From positions 124,001 through 188,000 of the forward strand of contig NZ_JALJRB010000007.1 of the NCBI RefSeq assembly GCF_022968795.1: a DNA stretch of 64,000 bases, read 5' to 3'. The stretch's first letter is position 1; the number at the start of each line of letters is the position of its first letter. Shown here one piece after another: positions 20,703 to 29,791 of this stretch. Under the pieces are notes generated by a model that saw only the letters and a program-made list of their open reading frames with translations, made no database searches and had not been told where the DNA came from. The position numbers and the translations under genes were made by a program. Source of the DNA: Desulfatitalea alkaliphila. GTDB lineage: Bacteria; Desulfobacterota; Desulfobacteria; Desulfobacterales; Desulfosarcinaceae.

Positions 20703-20814
20703 AAATCGAAATCGAAATCGGGATCGAAATCAAACAATCAACAAGACGCTACGCCACAGTCTGCGAATTAAATAAAAGCGATTTCGATCCCGATAGCGAT
20801 CCCGATTTCGATTT
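20703..20814. repeat. Imperfect palindrome built of ATCGAAATCGGG-type units
   Basis: The left arm (20703-20731) and right arm (20778-20814) are made of iterated AAATCG/GGGATCG hexamers. AAATCGAAATCG (20703-20714) pairs with CGATTTCGATTT (20803-20814), and GGGATCGAAATC (20720-20731) pairs with GATTTCGATCCC (20780-20791). A 48-nt loop lies between. A TATAAT hexamer (20814-20819) abuts the right arm. It lies in the 471-nt divergent gap between pyrD and the diguanylate cyclase gene; the rest of that gap shows no gene. Confidence 0.75.
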
Positions 20815-21004
20815 ATAATGGGGGCAGGTCCGAACATGGGCGTTGTAGATAAACGCATAAAGTTTTTCCCTCAAGGGGCGATATCTTACGAAAGAGCAAT
20901 GGTCGCCTGCGGCGATACCGGATCGTTGGCGGTCGGCCGATGCAAATACCATTACCGGCACCGAACACAATTGTGTGTTGCAGGCACCACGGATTTTTAA
21001 AACC

Positions 21005-22102
21005 ATGGGATGGTTCAGCCGAAACAACGGATCAACGGAAGACACCGATCTCCAGCTTGCTGCCGAACAGAGCGCCTTGCTGGAGGAGCGCAGCGCCATG
21101 CTGCTGCGGACAGTGAATGTGCTGCTTCACCTTTTGCAAGCTTTTGCCTTGGATATCAAAGAGATCCACGCCGATCGCTTCAAGGAGGAACTCCAGGCGC
21201 TCAACGAACGACTGCAAAGCGCTGAAAAGCCCAAACGGCTTGAGGTCCATTTTGAACACCAGAAAGAACGCATGTTGGCCTTCATCGACCGGCAGCGCGG
21301 CTATCTCGAAGACCGCGAAAAGGAGTTGCGGGACATCATCGATTTGCTGACCCGTGCCATGGCCAATCTGAACGTGGAAAACCGGGAATTTTACGAACGC
21401 ATCTACGACCAAAGCGACAAACTGATCGCCCTCAACGACTTGGACGATATCAAAAAACTCAAAAGCGCCTTGCAGGCGGAAGTGGACCAGATGCGGGATA
21501 TGGTCCACATCAAACAGGACCAGGAACAGCGCCAAATCCAGTTGCTGGCCGGACAGGTCCAAACCCTGCAAAACGAGCTGCACAAGGCCCGGGAAAAGTC
21601 CATGACCGATCCCTTGACCGGCATCTACAACCGGCAAGCCCTGGACGATGTCCTGGCCGAACGCATCATGCGCAGCCGAATCGTCGAAAGCGATTTCTGC
21701 CTATTGATGATCGATGTGGATGACTTCAAGCAGATCAATGACCGGTATGGTCATATCATCGGCGACCGGGTGCTGATCGCCATGGCCCAGAAATTGCGGA
21801 ACGCCATCCGCGGCGACGATCTGCTGGCCCGCTACGGCGGCGAGGAGTTCACCATCATCCTGGAAGGCGCAATTCTACGTCATGCTCAGAAGAAAGCACG
21901 ACAAATATGTGACACCATCGCATCGGTCCGCTACGCCACCAGCGAGACCCAAACCGACAATTATCTTACGCTCACCGTCAGCATCGGGGTAACCGCTTAT
22001 CGCAATGGCGACACCGCCGAGGACTTGATCGGTCGCGCCGATCAGGCGTTGTACCAAGCCAAGCATAAAGGTAAAAATTGCGTCGTTGCCAAAAAATCTT
22101 GA
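21005..22102 (+). CDS. Diguanylate cyclase (GGDEF) with long coiled-coil N-terminus
   Basis: Makes the second messenger c-di-GMP from two GTP. The product has 365 residues. The first 195 are helical and charged, with heptad-like stretches (for example LQAEVDQMRDMVHIKQDQEQ), and no membrane segment, so it is cytosolic. The GGDEF domain begins DPLTGIYNRQALD; metal-site DVDDFKQIND is near 238, the inhibitory site RGDD is at 269-272, and the active GGEEF is at 278-282. Both active and product-inhibition sites are intact. ATG 21005 has only a weak ribosome site. The PilZ gene near 34.4 kb offers a possible c-di-GMP reader. Confidence 0.9.
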   Translation: MGWFSRNNGSTEDTDLQLAAEQSALLEERSAMLLRTVNVLLHLLQAFALDIKEIHADRFKEELQALNERLQSAEKPKRLEVHFEHQKERMLAFIDRQRGYLEDREKELRDIIDLLTRAMANLNVENREFYERIYDQSDKLIALNDLDDIKKLKSALQAEVDQMRDMVHIKQDQEQRQIQLLAGQVQTLQNELHKAREKSMTDPLTGIYNRQALDDVLAERIMRSRIVESDFCLLMIDVDDFKQINDRYGHIIGDRVLIAMAQKLRNAIRGDDLLARYGGEEFTIILEGAILRHAQKKARQICDTIASVRYATSETQTDNYLTLTVSIGVTAYRNGDTAEDLIGRADQALYQAKHKGKNCVVAKKS

Positions 22103-22228
22103 ACAAACCATCAATCTGGATTAGAAACAAACAGATTTGGCACCGGGCGGCCGATAGCACCCTGCCTGAAGGCGTAACCGCCCCAATACCTTATCGCCAT
22201 CGCCGAATCCATCAAGGAGCCTTATTTC

Positions 22229-23146
22229 ATGCATTCCAATGATCGTGTTCAATTTGCGAAGCCGGACTTGGCTTTGCTCGCCGAAAACCATACCGTCGTC
22301 GACCTCCATTTCCATTCCACCTATTCCGACGGATTGAACCGCATTCCCAAAATTGCGGCCCGTGCCCGCAAATTGGGGATCGGCATCGCCATCACCGACC
22401 ACAACGAGATCCGCGGCGCCCTGGAGATCGAACAATACGACGACCTTCTGACTATCCCGGGCATCGAGCTGACGGTGGCCGAAGGTTCCCACCTGCTGGT
22501 CTATTTTTACACCACGAAGGCGCTGCGCCGTTTTTACGAGAAGGAAGTGGCGCCCCACATGGGACAGGGCGTGATGCACTCACTGCGGCTGACCATGGTC
22601 GAGGCCATCGAAAGGGCCCGGCGCTACGATTGCGTCATCATCTTCCCCCACCCGTACTGTGCCATGTACACCGGTATCTGCAATGTGCAGTTTTCCGAAG
22701 CGCAAGTGGGTCGAATGCTCGAAACAGTGGACGGTGTAGAAGTGATCAACGCCAACAATATGAGCAAGTGGAATCTGAAATGCGCCGTCCTGGGTTTCAA
22801 CCTGGGCAAAGCCATGGTGGGCGGCAGTGACGGCCACGCCTTGCATCACATGGGTCGGGCGGTCAGTTTCGCCGACTGTGCCGCCAACCGTCACGACTTT
22901 CTGGATGCCGTCCGCCACCATGCCAACCAAGTGGTGGGCAAGGAGATACCGCTGCTGCACAAAGTGACCACCAACGGTCTCAAAATTCGCAAGAGTATCG
23001 GCAACTGCCCGGACTTGTTCGAAAAAAATATCCGATACGGCCGCACCTTCATCAACGCCAAGTCCAAGGCCCTGTGCGGCCGAATTCAACGCCGCGTCGG
23101 CCAACACGTCAAGACCCAGGATCTGTGGAGCCACTTCGGGATGTGA
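22229..23146 (+). CDS. PHP-domain phosphoesterase-like protein
   Basis: A 305-residue protein with the four metal-binding motifs of the PHP superfamily: VDLHFHSTYSDG near residue 25, ITDHNEI near 52, FPHPY near 140 and GGSDGHALHHMG near 200. PHP proteins hydrolyse phosphomonoesters, oligonucleotides or similar; the exact substrate is not predictable. The last 60 residues are basic. AAGGAG is spaced about 8 nt from the start. The 3' end overlaps the convergent acyltransferase-hydrolase gene by 38 nt. Confidence 0.8.
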   Translation: MHSNDRVQFAKPDLALLAENHTVVDLHFHSTYSDGLNRIPKIAARARKLGIGIAITDHNEIRGALEIEQYDDLLTIPGIELTVAEGSHLLVYFYTTKALRRFYEKEVAPHMGQGVMHSLRLTMVEAIERARRYDCVIIFPHPYCAMYTGICNVQFSEAQVGRMLETVDGVEVINANNMSKWNLKCAVLGFNLGKAMVGGSDGHALHHMGRAVSFADCAANRHDFLDAVRHHANQVVGKEIPLLHKVTTNGLKIRKSIGNCPDLFEKNIRYGRTFINAKSKALCGRIQRRVGQHVKTQDLWSHFGM

Positions 23147-25304
23147 GGTTGTCCCGCAGTTGATCGACGAATCCGCCGATGAGGTGGTGCACACGCGACG
23201 ATCCCTCGCCGCGTAGAATGCCGTGCCGGTTCATGTGAAAAAGGACATAGCGCTTGTCCGCGGAACCGATGCGTTGAAATATGCGCTCGGATCCTTTGGG
23301 ATTGACCACGGGATCTTCATCGGCCTGCACCACCAGGGCGGGAATGGTGATGTTGCCCAATAAAGGCTCCACCCGATCCATCAAGCGCTCCAGCTCCCGC
23401 ACGCCGGATATGGGGTTGCGCAGGTAGTTGATCTCAGGATTCTCCGGGTGGTTCTCGACAAACAATTTGCGCGCCTCCTCCCAGCGCATCTTTCCCATGA
23501 AGCGGTTCCAGGCATCCACCACCGGCGCCAGCTTGGATGCCGCGTACTGCAAACGCAACGGGGTGGCCACGGCGAACACACCGGCCAACCCATCGATGCG
23601 GGCGGCCAGTTCCAATGCCAGTGCGGCCCCCGTTGAAAAACCGCCCACCGCCACCCGCCGGCAGCGGTTGCGGATCAGCAGATACCCCTCTTCCACCGAT
23701 CGAATCCAATCCATGTAAGTGCAGCGGGCCAAATCCTCCGGCGCCGTTCCGTGCCCCTTCAGGCGGGGCGCATGGACCCAATACCCCTTGGCCCCCAAAT
23801 ACTCCGCCAAGGTTTGCACCTCCGCCGGTGCGGCCATGTAACCATGACAGAGCAAAATACCCATTTGCCTGGAGCGACCGCGAATCAACAAGGGGTGCCC
23901 GATGTCGCGGGGTTTGCTTTCCCCATCGATGGCATAGTGGCGGTAGTCGGTTTCGAATTCCAACTCGCCCTTGTCCAGAAACCAGCGAAAAATCCGGCGC
24001 TGCAACCAGAAACGGGGCGTCCGGCACAACCGGGACACCCTTTTCTGCAAACCGTTCAACGGCTCGACCTCATTGGCCATCACGGCCACCGGATTATCGA
24101 TACGGGCCCGATGGAAATCGAAAAAGGTCTTGAGCTTGCGGCGGTTGCGAATCAAGTAGGGGGGCACATGCTGCACCACCTCCGTCTCTTGGGCGACCGA
24201 GATGAAATCGGCCAGTTGTTGAAAGCGATCATCGAGCAACAGATGGTTCTGATTCTCCTGCAAACTGGTGTGCAGGTGAATGGCGGGCTCGGCCGTGCCC
24301 TGTTGAATGGCCAGAAAGGCGCGTCGCAGCAGATCCGCCACATGAATTCGGTCATGCAGGCTGTGTTTGAGTAAGGAGGCGAAGATGTGATCATGATTGA
24401 CCGTGGTCAGTCCGTAAATGGCGCCCATATAGTGCTGCATGATCAGCCGGGCGTTTTTGCGCAATAGCTTGAGGCACGACAGGCGGTCATCAAAATCGAT
24501 GGATTGGGGGCGGCGAATGTCGCGCAGAATCTTGCGGTGACGCAGCCACGGATCGATGGCGATGGGCCGGCCGAAGCGAAGGTCGATATCCACCCCGGAG
24601 AGCAGCATGGCCCCTTCGGTCATCAACTCCTCGGTCAAGCGCTCCGGCACCGTATCCATCAACCGTTTGGCCAACTTGTTGAGAATGTTGATGCGTGCCC
24701 GCAAGGGATAGTAGGTCAAGTTGACCGGCACGATGTGGGTTTGCCGCGAGCTGAGTTGGGAAACCCCATCGATCCGGAACAGGGAAAGCAACCGCTGCGC
24801 TTCCGGATCGCCCTGTTGTGTCAGCCACAGCAACCGTTGGCGATAGAACTCAGTGCGCAGCGCAAGGTTGGCCGCGCCGGTGTGGGGTGCATGCTTGCCG
24901 GTGGCGGAAGAAACGATGAATCGGCCCTTTTCCACGATCTTCTTGTTCTTTACCATGCGGCCTTCCGGGAAGATGATCCAATCCGCCTCGCCTGTGAGCA
25001 GCGTTTTGACGATCAGGCGATCCCGGTGGGGATCATTGGTGGAGACGGCGCCCACCGCATCGAGGAAACGGCCTATTGCGCCGACGAAAAACTCCTTCGA
25101 TGCCAGCGACCAAATCGGTTTTTGCAGCAAATTGTGCAGATAGAAGGGGATCAGCACCGTTTCCAGGCGGGTGAAATGGTTGACCACGAAGATGTTGGCC
25201 CCTTCGGGAATGTGGTCGGTGTCGTGCAGCACGACCCGGGCTTTGGTCAAGTTGGCGAAGGTTTTCAGCACCAGGTTGGTGGTGCGATAGGCAATCGGAT
25301 TCAT
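23109..25304 (-). CDS. Fused PlsC-like acyltransferase and alpha/beta hydrolase
   Basis: A 731-residue two-domain protein. The N-terminal part (about 1-250) looks like a glycerolipid acyltransferase: NHFTRLE at 42-48 occupies the NHX4D position but with Glu for Asp, and FPEGRM is at 112-117. A linker of about 200 residues follows. The C-terminal part (about 481-731) is an alpha/beta hydrolase: oxyanion CHGYM at 486, nucleophile GFSTG at 555-559, acid in ADEDPVV near 662-664 and base His in RHGIL near 694. It may move acyl chains between a lipid and another acceptor (inference). No signal peptide is seen. Confidence 0.7.
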   Translation of the reverse strand: MNPIAYRTTNLVLKTFANLTKARVVLHDTDHIPEGANIFVVNHFTRLETVLIPFYLHNLLQKPIWSLASKEFFVGAIGRFLDAVGAVSTNDPHRDRLIVKTLLTGEADWIIFPEGRMVKNKKIVEKGRFIVSSATGKHAPHTGAANLALRTEFYRQRLLWLTQQGDPEAQRLLSLFRIDGVSQLSSRQTHIVPVNLTYYPLRARINILNKLAKRLMDTVPERLTEELMTEGAMLLSGVDIDLRFGRPIAIDPWLRHRKILRDIRRPQSIDFDDRLSCLKLLRKNARLIMQHYMGAIYGLTTVNHDHIFASLLKHSLHDRIHVADLLRRAFLAIQQGTAEPAIHLHTSLQENQNHLLLDDRFQQLADFISVAQETEVVQHVPPYLIRNRRKLKTFFDFHRARIDNPVAVMANEVEPLNGLQKRVSRLCRTPRFWLQRRIFRWFLDKGELEFETDYRHYAIDGESKPRDIGHPLLIRGRSRQMGILLCHGYMAAPAEVQTLAEYLGAKGYWVHAPRLKGHGTAPEDLARCTYMDWIRSVEEGYLLIRNRCRRVAVGGFSTGAALALELAARIDGLAGVFAVATPLRLQYAASKLAPVVDAWNRFMGKMRWEEARKLFVENHPENPEINYLRNPISGVRELERLMDRVEPLLGNITIPALVVQADEDPVVNPKGSERIFQRIGSADKRYVLFHMNRHGILRGEGSSRVHHLIGGFVDQLRDNLTSRSGSTDPGS

Positions 25305-25328
25305 AAGGTGCAGGCCATCCCAAGGGTG

Positions 25329-25357
25329 TTGACAGAAGGTGCGGTTCCCACTACAAA
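25329..25357 (+). promoter_or_regulatory. Promoter of the NIL-ferredoxin/mnmA/mtaB operon
   Basis: TTGACA (25329-25334), a 17-nt spacer and TACAAA (25352-25357), placing the start near 25364. The three genes that follow abut or overlap, so this is the likely single promoter. Confidence 0.5.
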
Positions 25358-25451
25358 TAGGTGCTCAGCGACCAAAGACCGCCCCACCGATGCCGCCGCC
25401 AAGCGACCATGGGCGCTATATGGCCGCAATGTAAGGCATCCGGAGGTTATC

Positions 25452-25877
25452 GTGTATTCCAAAATTCTCGTCCTGCGTTTTCCCAAAAACGAGGTCCAAA
25501 AGCCGCTGGTCTGCAATCTGTCCCGCAACCACGACCTGGTTTTCAATATCCTCAGTGCGGGCATCCTGCCCGGCAAAGAGGGTTACATGGTCCTGGAGCT
25601 CTCCGGCCAGCACAAAAATTTCAAGGAGGGCGTCCAGTACCTCAAATCCCAGGGGGTTGATGTACAGAACGCCTCCCAGGAAGTCAAACGGGATGATGCG
25701 GTTTGCATCCAGTGCGGCGCCTGTACGGCCGTTTGCCCCACCGGCGCCCTCTCCATTCAACGCCCCGAGATGGTGGTGCTGTTCGACCAACGCAAGTGCA
25801 GCGTCTGCGAACTGTGTGTCCCCGCCTGCCCCCCGCGGGCCATGCGGATCCGCCCCGCGAAGCAGGTGCTCAGCTGA
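25452..25877 (+). CDS. NIL-domain protein with two [4Fe-4S] ferredoxin motifs
   Basis: A 141-residue protein. Residues 1-75 form a NIL domain, known as the ligand-sensing tail of methionine ABC importers. Residues 80-135 carry two ferredoxin-type cluster motifs with cysteines at 85, 88, 91, 95 and 116, 119, 122, 126. The start is GTG 25452, 5 nt after CGGAGG. An open frame extending upstream over the promoter is not used. Such proteins act with DUF39 proteins in homocysteine synthesis in some anaerobes (established elsewhere). Here its stop directly abuts mnmA, which suggests electron or sulfur delivery to tRNA thiolation instead (inference). Confidence 0.85.
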   Translation: MYSKILVLRFPKNEVQKPLVCNLSRNHDLVFNILSAGILPGKEGYMVLELSGQHKNFKEGVQYLKSQGVDVQNASQEVKRDDAVCIQCGACTAVCPTGALSIQRPEMVVLFDQRKCSVCELCVPACPPRAMRIRPAKQVLS

Positions 25878-26969
25878 ATGGGTGAAACCATCGCCGTTGC
25901 CTTGAGCGGTGGCATCGATTCAATGGTGGCGGCCGGCCTGCTCAAGGCACAGGGACACCGGTTGATCGGCCTCCATTTCCTCCATGGGTACGAGACCGGC
26001 ATCCCGCAAGGCCATACCGCGGACGCCGCGGGAGATCCTTTTGCAGCCGTTCTGAACCGTGCCCGGCGGACCATGGCGGAGCTGGCTGAGCAATTGGGCA
26101 TCCCTGTACATATTATCGACCTGCGCAAGGAATTCCAAAGCCGCGTGGTGGATTATTTTGTCGCCACCTATGCCGCCGGCGCCACGCCCAATCCCTGCCT
26201 GGTCTGCAATCCCTCGATCAAATTCGATCTTTTGCTTCGTCAAGCACGCACCCTGGGGGCCGAGCGTTTGGCCACGGGCCATTACGCCCGCATCGCACCG
26301 GCGGAGGGCCATCGACGAATACGCCTGTTGCAGGGGGTCGACCCACAGAAGGACCAATCCTACTTTCTGGCTCGCCTCACTCAGGATCAATTGGCCGGCG
26401 CCGTATTACCCCTGGGCGACCTGCACAAAAGCGAAACCCGCCAAATGGCACGCCGCCTGGGATTGGTTGCGCCTGTAACAGGCGAAAGTCAGGATGTCTG
26501 CTTTATACGGGACAACCGCTACGCCGACTTTCTCGGGCGCAGCGTCGGTTTCAAACCACAACCTGGCCCCGTCGAAGACCTGCACGGCAATGTCATCGGC
26601 CGCCATCCCGGGCTGCACCATTTCACCATCGGTCAGCGGCGCGGCATCAATTGCCCCGCCGCGGCACCCTACTACGTGGTTCGTCTGGATCACAAGCGCA
26701 ACTGCCTGATTGTCGGCGGTAAAGAGGACCTGCTGCAATCGCGTTGCACGGTGACGACGATCAATTGGATCGCACCGCCGCCGGCGGCGCCCATGGCGAT
26801 CCGGGTCCGCATTCGTTACCGCCACGCGGCAGTGCCGGCCACCCTGGTGCCCACGGCCGCGCAACAGGCGGAAATCCATTTCGCCACCCCCGAAGCCGCC
26901 GTCACCCCGGGCCAGGGTGCCGTCTTTTATTGCGGCGAAGAGGTGTTGGGAGGTGGATGGATCGCATGA
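25878..26969 (+). CDS. mnmA: tRNA 2-thiouridylase MnmA, three-cysteine variant
   Basis: Makes 2-thiouridine at tRNA position 34 by adenylating U34 and transferring sulfur. The product has 363 residues. The PP-loop ATP site SGGIDS is at 10-15, the catalytic region is TPNPCLVCNPSIKF with C107 and C110, and the second catalytic cysteine C208 is in GESQDVCF. In E. coli the residue at 107 is Asp (TPNPDxxCN). The CxxC plus C208 set could hold a [4Fe-4S] cluster as in Fe-S thiouridylases. It starts immediately at the stop of the NIL-ferredoxin gene and overlaps mtaB by 4 nt (ATGA). Confidence 0.93.
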   Translation: MGETIAVALSGGIDSMVAAGLLKAQGHRLIGLHFLHGYETGIPQGHTADAAGDPFAAVLNRARRTMAELAEQLGIPVHIIDLRKEFQSRVVDYFVATYAAGATPNPCLVCNPSIKFDLLLRQARTLGAERLATGHYARIAPAEGHRRIRLLQGVDPQKDQSYFLARLTQDQLAGAVLPLGDLHKSETRQMARRLGLVAPVTGESQDVCFIRDNRYADFLGRSVGFKPQPGPVEDLHGNVIGRHPGLHHFTIGQRRGINCPAAAPYYVVRLDHKRNCLIVGGKEDLLQSRCTVTTINWIAPPPAAPMAIRVRIRYRHAAVPATLVPTAAQQAEIHFATPEAAVTPGQGAVFYCGEEVLGGGWIA

Positions 26970-28300
26970 AGCGCTATCGCATCGTCACGCTGGGTTGCAA
27001 AGTCAATCAATGCGAATCGGCCGCCATCGGCCACTTGTTGGAGCAGCAAGGTTTCGACTGCGACGCCGGCGCCCCTGATCCGGACGTGGTGGTGATAAAC
27101 ACCTGTACCGTCACCGGCAAGGCGGCGATGCAATCCCGACAGGCCATACGCAAAGCCGTTCGCAGTCATCCCGGCGCACGCATCGTTGTCACCGGCTGCC
27201 ATGTCGAAGTGGCCGCTCCAGCGGTGGGTGCCATGGAAGGCGTCCACCTGGTGGTCGACAATGGGAACAAAATGGAACTGGTCGCCCTGCTGGACCGCCT
27301 GTCCCCCGCCGGCGGGTCGGCGGCGCCTGCATTCGCGCTGCGCGATGGCTGCACCGACCACTGTTTCGCCGCCTTACCGGCGGTATCGCGAGATGATCGC
27401 ACACGGGCCTTTTTGAAAATTCAGGATGGCTGCAACACCTGTTGCACCTATTGCATTGTGCCCCGCACCCGCGGTCCGAGCCGCAGCATGCCCACGGCCG
27501 ATGTGCACCGACACATGCGCCGCCTGGGCGAAAACGGCTTCCGGGAAGTGGTGCTGACCGGCATCCACCTGGGTGCTTACGGCCTCGATCTGGAACCGCC
27601 CACAACACTGACCGATTTGATCGACAGACTCTCGAGCCCGCCCATGGTGGATCGCCTACGGATCAGCTCCATCGAACCCACCGAGATCACATCCGCACTG
27701 GTGGCACTGTTCGCACAACGCGCTGGTGCCCTGTGCCCCCATTTTCATGTGCCGCTGCAAAGCGGCGACAACGGGGTGCTGCGCCGCATGGGCCGCCAGT
27801 ACACCCGCGAACAGTATACCGAGGTTATCCACACCATTGCCCGTTCATTGCCTATGGCGGCCATCGGCGTGGATGTGATGGCCGGTTTTCCAGGCGAAAG
27901 CGAAGCCGCCTTCGAGCAAACCTGCGCGCTCATCCAATCTTTGCCTGTCACCTATTTGCACGTATTTCCCTTCTCTCCGCGCCAGGGAACACCCGCCGTG
28001 CGGTTCACGGCTAAAGTGCCCGAACGGATCGCCAAGGAACGATGCCGTTATTTGCGGGCCATCGGTGAAGAAAAACGCAGGCGTTTCATGCAATCCATGG
28101 TGGGACGGGAACTTGTCGTACTGACCCAGACCCTCTCATCCACCCCCTGCCCAACTGCGCGGGGGATGAGCGAAAACTACCTTCCGGTGCTGCTCAGCGG
28201 TGTGCGCCTGGAAACGAACAGTCTGGTACGCGCCCGAATTCAAGGCGTTTCAGATGCGGGCATTCTGCTTGGCGAACAGTTGCCCCCCGTCAATCCATGA
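26966..28300 (+). CDS. mtaB: tRNA methylthiotransferase, MtaB family (radical SAM)
   Basis: Adds a methylthio group to t6A37 of tRNA. The product has 444 residues. The N-terminal MTTase domain has its cluster cysteines at 11 (LGCKVNQCE), 47 (NTCTVTG) and 78 (TGCHVE). The radical SAM triad is at 156, 160 and 163 (CNTCCTYC), followed by IVPRTRGPSRS. A short C-terminal TRAM-like tail is present. The LGCKVNQ wording separates MtaB from MiaB and RimO. I choose ATG 26966, which overlaps the mnmA stop. The 3' end overlaps the convergent membrane protein gene by 11 nt. Confidence 0.88.
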   Translation: MKRYRIVTLGCKVNQCESAAIGHLLEQQGFDCDAGAPDPDVVVINTCTVTGKAAMQSRQAIRKAVRSHPGARIVVTGCHVEVAAPAVGAMEGVHLVVDNGNKMELVALLDRLSPAGGSAAPAFALRDGCTDHCFAALPAVSRDDRTRAFLKIQDGCNTCCTYCIVPRTRGPSRSMPTADVHRHMRRLGENGFREVVLTGIHLGAYGLDLEPPTTLTDLIDRLSSPPMVDRLRISSIEPTEITSALVALFAQRAGALCPHFHVPLQSGDNGVLRRMGRQYTREQYTEVIHTIARSLPMAAIGVDVMAGFPGESEAAFEQTCALIQSLPVTYLHVFPFSPRQGTPAVRFTAKVPERIAKERCRYLRAIGEEKRRRFMQSMVGRELVVLTQTLSSTPCPTARGMSENYLPVLLSGVRLETNSLVRARIQGVSDAGILLGEQLPPVNP

Positions 28301-29777
28301 ACCTGGAGGAAGCCGCCTGCTTACCTGCGGATGACCCGGTGCCCCCCTGATCGGTCCTCTTCGTGTGCTGGCAGGATGGTGCCGGCGAGCGCAATTGCCG
28401 TACCTTTTGCATGAGGGCATCTTCGAGCCACAAAGCAGGAAAAACCGCCAGATCGTAAAGCTGCACCACCAAACGGCCGGCGTAAAACGCCAAATGACCG
28501 GTCAACCGCAACAGCAATGCGGTCATGCGCAGCAGCCAAGCCGCAAAGCCACCGATCAGCGCGCGGGTCGAGGTGACAAACGACTCGAAGGGGATGGCCA
28601 CGAAGGCCAAAACGAAGGGCAGCGTGAATCCCATGATCATCTGCCCGATGGTGGGAATTGCGCTCTCGACCATGGGCGCCAGTTCCTCGCCGGCCACGGC
28701 CTGCCGCAACGCCTCCATTTCACCGACCAAGCGGTCCCTTAGAAAAGCCAGGGAGGCCTCCATGCCGGCCAGCACGGCCAAAAAAAGCAGCAGCACCCAG
28801 AACAAAACCTTCCGTTGGCGCTCCGCCAAATGGCCGATAACGGAAAAGAGGCGGGTGATGCGCAAGGCATCCATCAAGAAGAAACCCACCACGATTTGCA
28901 GTGCGACAAGGAAAACGCCGGCCACGTCGGCGGTTTTGAAACTGCCGATAAAGCTGTTGCCGCCCACCATCTCTGCCATGGGCAAGGCCACAAGGTTGAA
29001 ATTGATCACCGCGCCGACCGCCGCCACGGCCAAGACCAATGCGGAAACGAAAAAGCGGGTCAAGGAAGAGGCGGCCAGATGTCGGCGGGCCGGATCGGTC
29101 TGTGCCTGGACCGCCTCGAAGTGGTCCATGTAGCGATCAATCTTGTTGGATCTTTCGGTCAGGCGGGCGATTGCCTTTTCAACATTGCCCAGGGAGCGTT
29201 GTACCCCCCGCCAGAAGGGCAGCATGCGGCTCAGAATGGCATGGCGTTCGGCCATGTCCCGCCGGTGACGCTCCAGGGCGGCCCGATGCTGCTCGCTGAG
29301 GGTCTGGTGTATCTCCTCCAACATATTGATCACCATACGGTCACCGCTGGGCTTGATATGGGCAATGGCGTCGATCACCTTGACCCAGTCGGGCAACGCC
29401 TGGGGAACGGCGGCACTCTTGGCGTAATCCTCCTCGATCTTGGCCAGGTCCTGCATGACCGTTCGCTGCAACCGAGGATAGCCTTCCAGATCCCGTTGCA
29501 CATCCTCACTGATGCGCGCGAATTCGAGTGCGACTTTACGATCCGCCAAATCGAGGCCTTCGCGCATCAAAACCTGGTGATTGCGAAGCTGAAGGCGCTT
29601 TTCGGCCAACCTCACCGAGGCCGCAGCTACGCGCATGGCATTGCGCACCATGCGGCCCACGGCGTACACCGTGCGATGAAACGGCTTGCGCGCCAAGTAC
29701 ATGGCCGATATCAACAACACCAGCCATACTAAAAGGGAAAGCAACGGCACGGGCGTAATGGACCAGAGACTCTCCAT
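28290..29777 (-). CDS. Conserved multi-spanning membrane protein, function unknown
   Basis: A 495-residue protein I do not recognise. One hydrophobic segment is at 10-29. A long soluble helical region (about 45-235, with coiled-coil character) follows. Then come five or six hydrophobic segments between about 240 and 440, including FFVSALVLAVAAVGAVI and LFWVLLLFLAVLAGM. The tail is polar. It is the last gene of a minus-strand run (chemoreceptor, CheW, HAMP protein, this one), starting 15 nt after the HAMP gene, so a signalling or envelope role linked to the receptor is possible. Confidence 0.6.
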   Translation of the reverse strand: MESLWSITPVPLLSLLVWLVLLISAMYLARKPFHRTVYAVGRMVRNAMRVAAASVRLAEKRLQLRNHQVLMREGLDLADRKVALEFARISEDVQRDLEGYPRLQRTVMQDLAKIEEDYAKSAAVPQALPDWVKVIDAIAHIKPSGDRMVINMLEEIHQTLSEQHRAALERHRRDMAERHAILSRMLPFWRGVQRSLGNVEKAIARLTERSNKIDRYMDHFEAVQAQTDPARRHLAASSLTRFFVSALVLAVAAVGAVINFNLVALPMAEMVGGNSFIGSFKTADVAGVFLVALQIVVGFFLMDALRITRLFSVIGHLAERQRKVLFWVLLLFLAVLAGMEASLAFLRDRLVGEMEALRQAVAGEELAPMVESAIPTIGQMIMGFTLPFVLAFVAIPFESFVTSTRALIGGFAAWLLRMTALLLRLTGHLAFYAGRLVVQLYDLAVFPALWLEDALMQKVRQLRSPAPSCQHTKRTDQGGTGSSAGKQAASSRFMD

Positions 29778-29791
29778 GGGCCCCTCCTCTC

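Noticed and set aside
24504-25451. N-terminal extension of the NIL-ferredoxin gene
   Set aside because: It runs antisense to the acyltransferase gene and over a good promoter; GTG 25452 with CGGAGG is the real start.
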